A stretch of DNA of 64,000 bases from positions 620,001 through 684,000 of the forward strand of contig JARBJD010000002.1 of assembly GCA_033064195.1 (NCBI GenBank). Direction: 5' to 3'. The notes under the pieces were generated by a model, which did not search any database, had not been told where the DNA came from, and was given only the letters and a program-made list of their open reading frames with translations. Each line of letters opens with the position of its first letter. Positions within the stretch are counted from its first letter, which is position 1. Made by a program: the position numbers and the translations under genes. Source of the DNA: Blattamonas nauphoetae. Lineage: Eukaryota; Preaxostyla; Oxymonadida. Below, one piece after another: positions 1-14,986 of this stretch.

Positions 1-1090
1 CACAAATCAATCTCTCTACACCATCTCGTCTTCTCAATCAACACTCTCCGATATAACCAGCGACACGCTCCCCGTGGATGGACTTGTGATATCTGTTCCT
101 CCGTCTTTCTTTGCACCTGCCCAAGCATCGCAACCATCTCATCCACAACGACGACAACGAGGGGCATCAGCCGCACAAACAGCCGCAACCACAACAGCCA
201 ACAACATACTGACCAATCCTGTTTACATGATCCAAGCTCAATTCGATCGCAAAGTTTCGATATTTGCACCTGCTCCCTACTACGTTGTTCAGATGTGGTG
301 CGTTGTTGATCAGCCAGATCTCATCCACACACCATCGTCAACGTTGTTTGCTCCACTGGTCAACCACCTCTTTTCAACTCAGTCCCAGCCAGATGAGACA
401 AAACCTGCTGTCCTCTGGTCATTATACTTTTCACAAAAACTGCTCGATGGGCAACTTTTCAATTATTCTCAAGAGTCAATCACAGAACAATCTCTTGAGC
501 TCTTTTCATCATCAGGCGAAGTTCCAGATCTAACATCCTGCGAAGAACAAGAGCACCCACAAATTCCGTTTCATATTCCACAGGAATCAGAGAGTCCGTT
601 GTTCCTCGTTCTTCCATCGGCAGCGCCAACTCTCTTGTTCGATTCCACTCCATCACTCTCACATCTCCTCGATGGCCTGACTGATCCCATTGGAAGTTCC
701 GCAATCCTGACAAAATTGGTTTCATCACAGTCTTTTGGCGGGCTTTCGGAATTGTCCATTGCGCAAATTGTTGATCTCATCGTTCGTCAAAAATGTGATG
801 TCCTGCTTGAAAAACTACGCGCCATTCCTCGTCAAGACTTCGCAGTGGTACCGTTCATCCATCCGATCACAAAAGAGGAGGAAGAGGAACGAGATCGACT
901 GATGGAAGAAGCATCAGCGAGACAGAGACTGAAGGACGAGGCAGATGAAGCAGCTTCGACTCAGGTGACTTCAACTGAGGAGGCTCAGCCCGAGATGCTC
1001 ACGGCGGTTGAAGAAGATAATCATGACAGACAGACAACAATGCCATCTGAATCGCTCACAGGTGAGGCTGCAGATGAGCCAAAAGAGTGA
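1..1090 (+). CDS. Rab escort protein (REP/CHM-like), 3' end only
   Basis: The reading frame is already open at base 2 and runs to a TGA at 1088-1090, so the gene starts outside the window. The segment at about 240-470 matches the C-terminal part of Rab escort proteins as I remember it: a YVVQMWC strand, then LVNHLF, then KPAVLWSLYFS, which parallels YVVHLTC, VVQKLF and KPRLLWALYF of human REP1. REP presents newly made Rab GTPases to geranylgeranyl transferase II and delivers them to membranes. The last 70 residues are acidic and glutamate-rich (EEEEERDRLMEE), as in other REP tails. A GDI would be shorter and lack this tail. The catalytic N-terminal part is not in the window, so the call rests on one conserved block. 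Confidence 0.55.
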   Translation, partial: TNQSLYTISSSQSTLSDITSDTLPVDGLVISVPPSFFAPAQASQPSHPQRRQRGASAAQTAATTTANNILTNPVYMIQAQFDRKVSIFAPAPYYVVQMWCVVDQPDLIHTPSSTLFAPLVNHLFSTQSQPDETKPAVLWSLYFSQKLLDGQLFNYSQESITEQSLELFSSSGEVPDLTSCEEQEHPQIPFHIPQESESPLFLVLPSAAPTLLFDSTPSLSHLLDGLTDPIGSSAILTKLVSSQSFGGLSELSIAQIVDLIVRQKCDVLLEKLRAIPRQDFAVVPFIHPITKEEEEERDRLMEEASARQRLKDEADEAASTQVTSTEEAQPEMLTAVEEDNHDRQTTMPSESLTGEAADEPKE

Positions 1091-1200
1091 ACCATCATCT
1101 GTGATGAACACACAGAATCTTGTTTTTAATCATTGATTTTCTCATTTCACGACTGTGAATGCCATCGAATCCGAACGATCCAGAAGATCCTCTGAAGCGG

Positions 1201-3240
1201 CTAGAAAGATGTAGTGCCTGATGTTTCCGGAGACAGCCATCCTGTTGACGGTTGTGCGAGTGGTTCTTCGAAAGAGTCCAAAAACTTTCGTAATTCTTCT
1301 TGGATCTCTGTGTTTGGCTTTGGGGAGAGTTCGCAGATGAAGTCGATTACACCCGCTCGGTCCAACCAGACCGGCAGCAACATCATTTGATCATCTTCCT
1401 CGATCTCTTCTTCGTCACTCCGAGATGCTCTATCCTGATGAAGTTTTAGGATGGGGACGAGACATTCCAAAATTGACCTGATTGCTTCCGAGTCATCCAT
1501 CGTGATAGCATTTCTCCCAACATCCACGAGCCCACACAACACCATCTCCCCAAAATCCTTGATCACTCCTCGATCGCTCAATACTTGTCCCGAAAGCATT
1601 TGAGTCACCGAGTCAGCTGAGGTGCCCATCAAGTTACTTACAATGAACATCGCTTCCCGCGCAATGGTGATGCAGAGCTGCTGACTGGGTGTAATTCCAG
1701 AGAAAGTAAGAGGAAGGAGTTCTTCAGAGTTCAAAGAAGATCCAGGTTGATCATGAGCCATATCGACATGGTACGGATCCGATTCATCATCTCGCCAGAG
1801 TTCATCGATCATTCTTTTCTCTCCATTTGGAGTAAGCCCATTCATGAGAAGGACCACTGGTTGAAGAACTCCGCTCTCAAAGAAGAAGGAGGGGGACGAA
1901 TGAGTTCCTCCACTGGCGTTACCGATGACCCAGAGAATCTGTCTGATGATCTCTTTTGTAATAACTGACGAATACGACGTTGTCGCTTTTGGGATGACAG
2001 GACTTCCGAACATGATGTGATTCTGGAAAAGACGAGACGGAGCAGCGGAAAATCGAGCAAGTGATGATTGATTGGTTAAGAGCGTGGATGTTTGTATTGG
2101 TTGAAAATTGTTAATCTTGGAGAGATTAACGAGAATAGAGATAAGATGTTGAAGAGCGTCGGTAGCAAGGATGATCGGCTCGATTGCATCAGACCCCATG
2201 AACAGGTGCCCAATGATCCGAAGACAAGGAGTCAGGATTGAGATAGATGAATGGGATCGCATGATCTCCACTGTTCGCTTGAGAAATCGCGCCGGGAGGA
2301 GTCTGTCGTGGAGACTCTCATCGGAGGTGAGGGAGGCAAGTGCCTCCAAAACACACAAAATGAGTTCTGTGTCCGCAGAATAGAGACAACGAGTGAAGTA
2401 TGGCAATGTTTGATCCAGTTCAGTGATGAATAAGTTCGATCGTTCGGTGGCCTGCCCCTCAAAAGGGCGATGCATGAGGATCGTCAGAGCCCACACACAA
2501 CGTTTGATCGTCGTGGGGCTATGCTTTGACGTGAGAACCTCGCGGAGTCGTGATGCAGTTGATGCTTCGTTGAACATATGGCGGCAGTAGCAGCTAATTG
2601 ACGACATGTTTCTGAGAAAAAGTTAGCATAAGGAATTGTGAAAACCCGATCGTCCAGAGCGACTGTTCGACTAAAAGATCTTCAGTGCTTTGGAGTGCTG
2701 ACAGAAGCACAGGAATTCCATTGGAATCGACAATTTTGGCAGCCATTGACGGACTGTCCGAAACAATGTTTGTAAGACACCAACAGGCCTCAATTTTGAT
2801 GGAAATATTAGAGGAGTTGAAAAAGTTCAAAAGAAGTTCAACAATATGGTGCTCTGCGAGTAGATTTTGGGCTTTTTGTGAAGCTGTGAGGATGAGATAG
2901 GTTATCACAAAAGAATGAAGAGAACTTGTAGAGAGATAACGCCTGATCATTTGAAGATTGTAGAGATTGTTATACTCATTGTCAGTTTGAAGAGCATATA
3001 AGTACTGGAGAACTCCTTCAGGCTAATCGAAGTGATGAGAAAGATTGGCAAACTTGGGATGAAAGTTGATCTTCCACTTGTATAAGCGACGAATCATCAA
3101 ATTGTTTGGAAGTTTGATTTAAAAATTGGAGTTTCTTGAGATGTCGACTGGTAGCAGTGTAATCTTTTGCGAAGGACGATGACGATTCACCTGGTACTAA
3201 ACTGATAGAACAATGAGCCAAAAATACCAAAAGAATTCAT
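1201..3240 (-). CDS. Importin subunit alpha (armadillo repeats)
   Basis: This is the adaptor that carries NLS cargo into the nucleus with importin beta. I read four exons: ATG at 3240, introns at about 3197-3227 (31 nt), 3023-3053 (31 nt) and 2612-2645 (34 nt, containing GCTAAC before the CAG), then a long last exon ending at TAG 1201. Splicing restores the ARM hallmark EACWCLTNIVS followed by SLWTIGN, which parallels ESAWALTNIAS and AVWALGNIAG of importin alpha. Further ARM-like helices follow (AREAMFIVSNLMG, ILWVIGNASG). The N-terminus is short, with SRHLKKLQFLNQ but without the dense KR cluster of a classical importin-beta-binding domain. It is head-to-head with gamma-SNAP, 67 bases away. 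Family assignment is good; which importin alpha type is unclear. Confidence 0.78.
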
Positions 3241-3307
3241 ATAAGGATAGAGGTGAACAGGTGATTCCAAGTTCACGCCGAGCAACTTAGATCAAGCCAC
3301 AACATCA
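3241..3307. promoter_or_regulatory. Shared divergent promoter, importin alpha / gamma-SNAP
   Basis: Only 67 bases separate the two start codons, which face away from each other, so both promoters and both 5' UTRs must lie in or overlap this stretch. I recognise no TATA box or other named element. The assignment rests on geometry alone. Confidence 0.4.
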
Positions 3308-4523
3308 ATGCTTAACACCGAAGCTATCGCTAAAGACGCAAAAAAACTCTTAGAAAGTGGACTGAAAACGTTCTTTCTTCTCTCCTTTCTCAGCGCTTGA
3401 TAATTGTTGATTTAGAGGAAAAAAGAGCTTCTTCAAAAAGAACCCAGATTATTTTGATGCTGGGCGTCAATGTGAGCAGGCAGCTGTGAAGTTTAGAACA
3501 ATAAAGGCATATTCAGATGCTGGAGCAGCATATGCACAGGCAGGTGATTTTTACGCTGAGGCCGAACAACATGTTTGCATCCATCATTTGTTCGATTTTT
3601 TCCGATCATTCGACTTTCCTTGGATTCCAATGCATCAGAACAATGCAGGAAAGGCATATGAATCCGGAGCTCAACAGTACTATGCAGATGACAAAGTGGA
3701 CCAAAGCATTGCACTTTATCAGAAAGCCCAGTACCAATACCGCCTCTCAGGGAGTCATGAAACAGCTGCAACACTTCTCACATCTGCTGGACGGCAAATT
3801 GCAGAAAAAGATCCGGCTAAATCCTTTGAACTCTTTGATCTTGCGGTCCAGATTTTCGAGGTACTTATCTCCTCTACTACTGACGTTTTCAGGATGAAAA
3901 CTCATCAATGATGGCAGATGACACTTTTCAACACTATATTAATGCCCTTGGCAAAGAGAAAAAGTACTTTTCCTTTAATCTCTCAGACCATCATCAGCTG
4001 GACCAAAATGCTCGAAGTCCTCGAGCTCAGAATCAAAATCAGCACCAAAGCGAAAAAAAATGATGCCCGGAATAAAGTTTTTGCCTTATCTTATCCACAT
4101 TCATTTCTTAGAGCATCCTCACCATGGTCATCATCCATCTTAGTCAGAATGCTGTAAATGAGGCGAACGACTGCCTTGCCCGCAACATGGAGTATTTCAT
4201 CTTTTCAAATCTATCCTTTCAGGCAGCCGGGATTTGATCAGACTCAAGACTGGATGCTCTCAGCTCAGCTGATCAGTGCATACCAGATGGAGAACGATGA
4301 GTCTCTCCAAGCAGTCAAGAAAGAACAATACTTCACATTCCTTCCGGCATCGGTTTACGGTCTTCTTCGCTCTCTCACAATTGTTGGGGGAGGAGGAGGA
4401 GCCACTCTCCAGTCATTCACCAATCAGCAACCCAAAAAGCAGGAAGATGAACGGCCAATGCCTTCTTCTCAGCCCGCCGGAGATGATAACGACGATGAAG
4501 ACGAGGATGAAGACATTCTCTAG
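3308..4523 (+). CDS. Gamma-SNAP (soluble NSF attachment protein)
   Basis: SNAPs recruit NSF to spent SNARE complexes so they can be taken apart after membrane fusion. I reconstruct seven exons with introns at about 3370-3415, 3573-3638, 3861-3892, 3964-3997, 4077-4111 and 4192-4222 (46, 66, 32, 34, 35 and 31 nt). The spliced protein aligns end to end with my memory of mammalian gamma-SNAP: NPDYFDAG (KPDYDSA), AGKAYE (AAKAYE), AGRQIAEKDPAKSFELF (AGKLIENVDPEKAVQLY), ILTMVIIHLSQN (IAQVLVHLHRN), PGFDQTQDW (PGFNGSED), and a glycine run followed by an acidic tail DDNDDEDEDED. The shared PGF and GGG tail favour gamma over alpha-SNAP. Every predicted intron is needed to keep frame, which makes this one of the best tests of splice signals in the window. 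Confidence 0.85.
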
Positions 4524-4652
4524 CACCCATCTCCATGTCTCTCTTCATTTTTTTCACTTCATGGCATGATCATTCTGTGAATCATCAAGATCCAAAACAT
4601 GAAGAGTGAGATGAGAGGCCTACAAGTGAAAAGATGACAGTACGAGACGGAA

Positions 4653-7600
4653 TCATGAAAATGAAAATGAATAAGAATTTGTCGTTGAAAAACGATTGTC
4701 AGTAACATGAATGAAGAGGAACGACGCGGAGTGCCATTCGTATTTAATAGTAAAATCGTCAGTGACCATCACCATTGGTTCCATGTGGAAGGACGTTCGC
4801 GGATCGACATAGGTCCATGCGTCTCCTGACCAATGGACAAGAGATGGATGGAGGGGAGTGATGTGAGAGGAGGGCGAGAGAGTCCACGATGCCAAGGTTA
4901 GCGTGGTGGGATCAAATCCGATCAAAAGAGGAGTGTAGGGACAAAACACGATGCTTAGGGAGCTGATCGCATTGGGTACAGAACAGACTGCAAATTCTTC
5001 GAGTGTGTCCATATCATAGACAGTGATCACACGGTCCATTGTGTTTATGGTGGCGTATGATCCAAGGAAGACTGATTCAACATGCTGCCGAAGATGCTCA
5101 AACTGTGCCAATTCCGGAATGATAGAACGAGTCAACGCTTTTGGCGTGTACGTTTGTTCTGGTTTTAGTGTCTCTTCCCAGATGTGTATTGCAGCCTTTG
5201 AGACAGTGGTGAAAACACGGAGACAGACAGCGAGATGTTGGAGGACAGAGTCAAGAAGAGGGAGAATGGCGGAAAGAGGCATCTGTGAAGGAAAAGACTG
5301 AAACAGTTCAAGGAATGTTGACCTGAGTGCCAACGTTACACGAATAAGAGCTCGTGAAGCATGGCAATGTGGGGCTGTATTCGGAAAGTCCAGTTTCAAG
5401 ACATGAAGGATCACGTTGATGAGCGAGAGAGAATCACGGACGACATGTTTTGGTGGAGACTGTCCAGAAGCGAGTGAATTCAAGTGCGACACAACGAAAT
5501 CTGCAAATTCTTTTGTGAAGAGCTCTGAAATCAATGTTAGGAGTGTCTGCACACTCGAAATGATGTTCTTCGACGATGCGACGGTTTGTGTTGAGATGTG
5601 GATGTCGAAGAGTGACGGGAGTAATGTTGGGATGAACTTCGCCACATCGAATGGTGAAGCGTACGGATCGTGCCGAGTTGATCGAATGAGAGTGAAGATA
5701 TCCAGGAGGACAACCAACATGAGAGAGATCATCCTCTCACTACTCTTCTCATTGGGGTCATCTGGGATGCGATATTGATGATCCTGCCGTCGGCCGAGAC
5801 CAGCTGAGTTTGACGAGATGACTGTGCAGATGTGAGAGATGAACTTGGAACGAATTGAATCCATGGAGTCGTCTGACGACGTGAAGGTGATGTTGATTGG
5901 TGCACAAAAGTCTGCTGTTTCTGACGATGTCAAAGGAATCGGCTGAAGAGGAACTAAATCATGTTCATATGTATCAGGTTTGTTCAGCCACTCTCCAACA
6001 ACCAAAAGTTCACCGAGCAGATACATGAGGAGCTGAATCTCTGTCGAGGCGTGAAGAGATGAACTTGTTGAGTCAAGTGATGGCTTTAGGAACTTGTATG
6101 CTTGCCGGATGATCTGTTTCCTTTCTTGTTCAGTAAACGTGAAAATGAAGAAAGAGTGCAGCAAGAGGAGTGATACAACTGACGAGATTGACTGCTCAAT
6201 ACATATCCTCATCCAAAAAGAGACGAGGAGTGTGTCCGACAGCGAGATCTGCTGAAAATGGGGTGGATGCTTCTCTGCGAAGAGAGTGGTGATGATTACT
6301 TCGACATCATTGTCAGTGGATGCATGCGAATCAACACAGTGCTTTATTCGAGATAATTTGTCAAAATAAATAGCGGAGACGGAGACTGTCGACGATGAAG
6401 GGAGTTTGGAGTTGAGTAAATTGAGTGCCTTGTATGACTGCTCCAGGAGCGTCCCGATCACCTGTTGAAGTGTTGATGTGTCATCCTCCTCCAGATTGAT
6501 TTCGATGTGTGAGTGCAGGGCGTATATCGACACAAGCAAGGTAAGCAGAGGTGTATGATGAAATGATGCAAGTGCGAGAGATGTGGGAGTGTAATTGTGG
6601 GATGACGGGAGGAACAGGCTGAGACTGTACGGCGTTGAATTCCCAACGACGAATGACAGTGGGTGAGGTGCATCTGCCGAGACTAGTGAAGTTGGTGATG
6701 CGAGGTATGTAAGAAGGGAGTACTGGTTGGAGAATGGTGGCTTAATAAAAAGTGGATTTGAGACAGAAATGAGTTGATGCATGTGGCGGAGGAGAGTCAG
6801 ACTGAGCTTTGGAATGAGGAGTGAGAACTGTCCAGTGAATAGAGGATGGGAGTGTGGTGTTGAGAATGTCGTCGATGGTGGAGATGCAGAAGTTTTGATT
6901 TGTTCAGAAGTGCCTTGTGATGCTCCGATTCCGGGTGATTGAGTTGGCGTTCGAAATAAGGCCGAAAAAGAGACAGGATCGAATGGTGTTACAGCTGGCT
7001 GTGGAGCCGGTTGCGGGGTTAGACTTCTGGATGAGAATCCTCCAAGTTGTGGAGATCCAGCCCTTGATTGTAATGGAGTTCCAGAGAGGAAAGGCGATTT
7101 TGATGGGAATGGAGATTGAGCAGGAGTTGGTAGATCAATTGAATGTGAAGAGAAAAGGGTTTCGGACATTGGAGTGTTGACAGTTTGCGGTTGTGTTTGT
7201 ATCACGAAGAATGCATTCACTCGATTTGACGGTTCATCTCCGATTCGATCAAGGAATCCCCATTCATCGCGGCTGGTGTTCATCTGATCTTCATAGTCCT
7301 TTTTCAATTCTGCTCTCATTTTCTTCACCTGGTCTGTTGTTAGATTTATACCTCGCTTCATCTGATAGAAGTCATCTTCTTTTGTCCTCCAACTGAGTCT
7401 GGAGTCGGTTGATGGTACAGGCTGCCGTATTGATGTGCTCTGTCCCACGTTTTTGATGAGTTGACGTTCTGAGTGCTCAGTGACGCTAATGATGTGATCT
7501 GTGATGGCACTTGTACTCTGAAGGACAAGTGCGAGAGGGAGCCGAGATGAGCAGACGAGATTCCCTGTGACCAAGGAGTAAAGAAGTGAGAAAGAACTCG

Positions 7601-10214
7601 GATGAAACGAAAGTGTGAATGATGAACAAGGGAAAGCCACTGAAGAGAGAGTTGTGGTGAGATCGGAGAGAGGCGAAGGAATAGAAAACTCCGGCGATGC
7701 CGAACTGAACGAGGGTTTGGCCCGGATCGGCGCTGAAGTTTGTAGGGAGAACGACCCAGAAGATGATTGCATGTAATTTGTAAAGAATGCCCCCAAACTT
7801 TGGCCTTTGCGCGAGATGAGAGGTGCTTGTGGAAGGAGATGAGTTGACGATTGGATGAACGATGACGGTGACGGAGATGCTGCAAGCTTTCTTGGATGTG
7901 TCATCACTGTGAGCTTTGATTTGGCTGTTGCAGCTGATGTGGCGACCATTGGCGACAGACGGTGTGGCGTGAGAGGCTGGATGGTTGTGACGGTCAGCTG
8001 AGGAGTTTTGGTTTGATAAGAATAGGAGACGAGGTTGTCTGCGATTGAACCTGGTTTTGACGATTCGACAGACGAACCTGTTTCGCTTTGTTTGGTCTTC
8101 AGTGATTTTTCCACTCCAAAATAGAAAGATTGAGACGTTGCTTCCAATTGAACAAAAATTTCGCTTCTGTTGATTGGTGAAGAGTTGCTCTGCGTATGAA
8201 GGAAAAGGAGGAAGGAGTACAGTTGTGACGAGAATGGGGAATGAGCAATTGAATCGGTTTGTGGAGTCGAAAGACAGGAACAAAACAGGAATTTTCGAGT
8301 GTTCTGATGTCGATAGGAAGAGACAGACTCAACGTGGATTGTGTTCAGTTTTCTGAATAGAGTTGCTGGGGATCGTTGGACTATCAGCGAAGCATGAAGA
8401 GTGTTCCAACTTATGTCGGCGATGTCTGTTCGAAGATGATGGAGAAAATCAGCAGAGGGATGCGTGGCAACACAAAATCGAAGTTGTTGAGAATCTCCGT
8501 CCAGAATTCCGATGTGTCCATCGGAATCGACGAGACCAAACGTTGGATTGGCGAATGCATTCAAAGAAGGTTGCTCGGTAATGGATGTGATTGTGGAAAG
8601 TAAGGGAAGATCAATTTTTGTGTGTGTTTTTGTCAAAATATTGATGAGAAATACCTGAGGAACTGTTTGTTTAGTCGCCACAACTAATAATGGATCGTTC
8701 GTATGAGAAAAGTGAGCGGCTGTGACTTTGATCTGTTTTGAAGTCAGAAATTCATCAAGTGCAACGAGAAGCTCGTTAGTATACTTGGGATGAGCATTGA
8801 CAAATGAAGGTGCGAAGTGGTGATGCGTGAGGAGCTTTGTGAGAGGATTTGGCGTCTGAAATTGCCGATGCCGAAATGAATCTTGAAAAATTGTGGTTTT
8901 GAATCGGTCAAATCGAATGTTCTGACTGTTCGATGCCTGAGAGAAAGACTCGAGTTCTTCACGAAATAATCCTCCAGAAAAAGAAAGTTGTTGATCTGAA
9001 TCGAGAAAAATGAGTGACACTTGCCCGCTGTCATCAATAGCAGCACATTGGACAGAAACATGTAGAGCAAAAACTCTAGAAATGTTCATGTTTAGATTTG
9101 AGACAGAAGATTTGATGCAAAGATTTGAAGATCGATCTAATGGTGCCAACGATGAAGATTGCATCTCTGACTTCTGCCGTGGGTGAATACTTAGGCATGA
9201 TATCTGACCCATTGCATCCACTAGAACGATTCTATTATCCGGTGTAAATCGACCTGCTACAAAGGAATTATGTCCAGAATTTGTCGTAGTACAATCAATA
9301 ATAAACAGAGCATGTTCAGATTCTGAAGTTGAATGAGTCTGTTCGAATGGAAATGAACAATTTGCGAACACATGTGCCTTTGACCCAGACAATATCAAAA
9401 CATACTCAAAGTCGGGAGACGTTGATATTGAAGGAGACCGAGGCCAAGGTTGTTTTTTTGAAGAGTGATACTCTACTGATGAGAGAGAAACTGTGTTTGA
9501 GGGGAATTGATATGATGGTGACGACGCATAGAGGATGTTTTGGATTGTGAGCGATGTGAAAAAGGAAGTATAGAGAGATTTAATCGAAGCTAACGAATGA
9601 ACCACAACATTTCCATTTGTACACAAGGAAAGAAGGCAGGGGACACCTTTGAGAAGTGTCATGGACATTGAGGCGACTGGTGCAGAATATCCAGTACACA
9701 CACATGAAATACGTGACAAGAATGGGTCAAAAACTTGAACATCACCATTTTTCCCAGCGATCGCAAACAATCCGTCCATCAGTGGAGCGACAGAAATTGG
9801 ACGATGGTCTAAAACTCAATAAAAGAATGAACAGCAAGAAAAAACCACTGAAATCAAAAGTTGAGAAGAGAGCTCCATCTTGCAGATTCCAAATCGATAC
9901 CATTTCGTTTTTATGGACTGAAAAATGACGTGAAAAGCGGTCATCAAGAGAGTTGAGAAAATACTTGCAATTGCGAGATTCCAGTTTCGGAATATGTTAG
10001 ATGCGACAGAGACAATTGGTGATGTATGAGATGTGAGGAGAAAGAGCCGCGGTACGTATGATTGTTTGACATGGTCGTAAATGACATGAATTAGAGATCC
10101 CTGTGCAGATCCTACGAGAAAAGATCCAAGTAGATCACTAAAAGTTGAAATCGTTGGAGTGAATTTCGGGCTTTCTCCCCAAAGAACAACAGGGAGAGTT
10201 GAATGGAGTGACAT
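4653..10214 (-). CDS. Very large WD-repeat protein, WDR7/rabconnectin-3 beta-like
   Basis: Three exons give about 1,810 residues. The ATG is at 10214, the introns lie near 9925-9970 and 9791-9826, and the last exon runs to about 4653. The N-terminus reads PVVLWGESP and then an FLVGSAQGSLIHVI blade, which parallels PIVLWG and TIVTGCHDGQICLW of WDR7. A further blade VSIWNLQDGALFS appears only after splicing. The middle (about residues 500-1000) is low-complexity Ser/Thr/Pro, the next 500 are helical, and the end has two more blade-like strands (GSYATINTMDRVITVYD). WD blades, then helices, then terminal WD blades is the rabconnectin-3 beta layout, a partner of the V-ATPase and Rab cycle. Blade motifs are weak, so an unrelated giant WD protein remains possible. 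Confidence 0.45.
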
Positions 10215-10388
10215 CACCCTTTTGTGAGATTGAAGTGATTATGTCTCAAAATTGATCTATATTTGGAACTAATTGAATAATATAGACGTACTCTGAGGGG
10301 ATAGACAGCGAATGCGGATATTTAAATGAATTTTTGCCCAACATTTCTAAGTCTTCGAAAACAGAACTCTCCACAAGCTTCAACCAGC

Positions 10389-13230
<2,842 letters not shown>

Positions 13231-13343
13231 TGATTTGAGTGCAATTTTTCAGGTTTTAGCAATATCTTTCGTTTTTATTTGATCCATTGAAGGACTTCGG
13301 GAATGATCTGGTGATCTTGCCAGAATAAGATTTCAACACATCC

Positions 13344-13631
13344 ATGAACTCTCAATCAGGAACTCAGGGTCAATCTTCAGCACAACAAGGTGTTACATAT
13401 ATCTGTGGAGGTGTGCATTTGCATATTAAACTATATATCCAACTATTTGACCGTTCTCCAGATTGTGGAAGTCAAACGCACCTCATGCCAGGAAAGCCTG
13501 TTTCATGCAGTGAATGTGGCAATAAGATCCTCTACAAAAAGAGAACTCAAAACGGTTTGATTGTTAACATTTGGATTCACCGATAATTCTCACACATCAT
13601 TCATCCAGTGATTCAAGTCGAAGCGCGTTAG
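13344..13631 (+). CDS. RNA polymerase subunit RPB12 / RPABC4
   Basis: This is the small zinc-binding subunit shared by RNA polymerases I, II and III. Three exons (13344-13410, 13462-13554, 13609-13631) give 60 residues, the normal size. The spliced protein holds the rubredoxin-like CxxC...CxxC pair as YICGDCG and SCSECG, followed by NKILYKKRTQN and the terminal VIQVEAR, which parallels LVVFDAR at the end of animal RPB12. The last exon carries only 23 bases. Without it the reading frame ends in an unrelated NIWIHR tail, so the terminal match supports the third exon. It lies 113 bases downstream of CDC5L on the same strand. Confidence 0.9.
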
Positions 13632-13740
13632 TTATCATTCCAGCGAAGCGACAGGAGAATATTCTTGATTCTCATTTCACGATTTTTGAAGAAATAAGAA
13701 ACAGAGCATGAAATATCGAGAAGAAATGTGACATGAAAAA

Positions 13741-14701
13741 TTAACAATTACAATTGGATTGTCCCGTCTTTTTTGATGGATCAATTTTCTTGTCTGGATC
13801 ATCAATTTCATCATCATCACCGTCTTCCCCGATCAATGCTACATCTCCATTTTCGCTCAGAACCTTTAGTTTTCCTTCCTTAATTCGTCCGAGGATGATC
13901 CACGTCATGTTGAGAAATACATCTTCAACATTCAACCCTGTCTTCGCAGATGTTTCAAAATAATGAAGACCATTGTCATCTGCAAAAGCTAGGGCTTCAG
14001 TAAACTCCACTTCTCGTTGGAGTTGGAGGTCGAATTTGTTCCCAACGAGTGCACACACAGTTCCGGTTTGTGTAAGGTTCCTAACATCTGTTAGCCACAT
14101 TCCAAGTTGTTCGAATGACGTCCGACTTCAAATCATGAAGATGTTGTGGAAAAGCAAACTCTGTGATATCGAAAACAAGAAGGACAGCTGCACTTCCTCG
14201 ATAATATGATTTCGTGACAGATCTGATTGAATAAAAAATGGGATCCACAAGAATTCATACCGAAATCGTTCTTGTCCAGCAGTGTCCTGTTGAGAGAATC
14301 GATGAGTGTGGCAGAATCAAATCGGTATTAATGAGGGAAAAATGGATACCGCAATATGCAAAACAACATTTTGGTCTTGTAGTGTCAATGGTTTTTTTGT
14401 AATATCCACAGTCACGGTGAGAGGAGTTCGTGAATAAACTGACGATTGGAAAGTGAACAGGAGGAGGATTTCACGGTTCAGGAAAGAAGAAACGATTGAT
14501 TCCGAGAAAAAATGGAGAATAGGATGAGATTGAGAACAGGAGACGATACATTTGTGCTCGGTAAATCGACGCATGATTGCGGTTTTTCCACAATTGGCTT
14601 CGCCTTGAAACGGGGGAAAACAGGGAGAAAAACGTGTAGTTGCACAAAAACATACCAATTATGATGAACTTTAGATGAATAGGATCGTTTGGGTCTGTCA
14701 T
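13741..14701 (-). CDS. Rab4-like small GTPase
   Basis: Six exons start at ATG 14701. The protein has the P-loop GEANCGKT, switch II as DTAGQERFRSV followed by TKSYYRG, G4 as GNKFDL, G5 as ETSAKT and a prenylation tail CNC. The stretch DITDRTSFEQLGMWLTDVRNL is cut by a 34-nt intron and, once joined, parallels the NWLTDARML region typical of Rab4. REVEFTEALAFADDNGLHYFETSAKTG likewise tracks Rab4. Rab4 controls recycling from early endosomes. Two oddities: the invariant Trp before DTAGQ is Ala (HIADTAGQ), and there is an acidic insert (GEDGDDDEIDDPDKK) before the CNC tail. The REP at the left edge would be the factor that hands such a Rab to the prenyl transferase. Confidence 0.85.
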
Positions 14702-14986
14702 CTTAATAATGGGTCCAGATGTCGTTCTTCTTATTCTCAACAGGAGTGCTCTTCATTAACGATTTTTCACTTCTCGATTGACCTTTCAATAGGGTTTTGC
14801 GATATTGATGTTCGTAGTGCCGTACATGATATGAAATGGCCAGATGGATCCTCGAGTCCTTGGGAATTCTTAAACTCGTCAGATTCGTATCAATTTGGAT
14901 TTTCATGATATGAATGAGTCCACAGACGCCAGATCAGACATCATCTCATTCGATCGGAGAAACGAGTCCTTCCACCCATATTTTGT

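Noticed and set aside
2878-2902. 25-nt GTGATA...CACAG segment in importin alpha as an intron
   Set aside because: Its length is not a multiple of three and removing it breaks the frame between two ARM helices; read as coding it is continuous.
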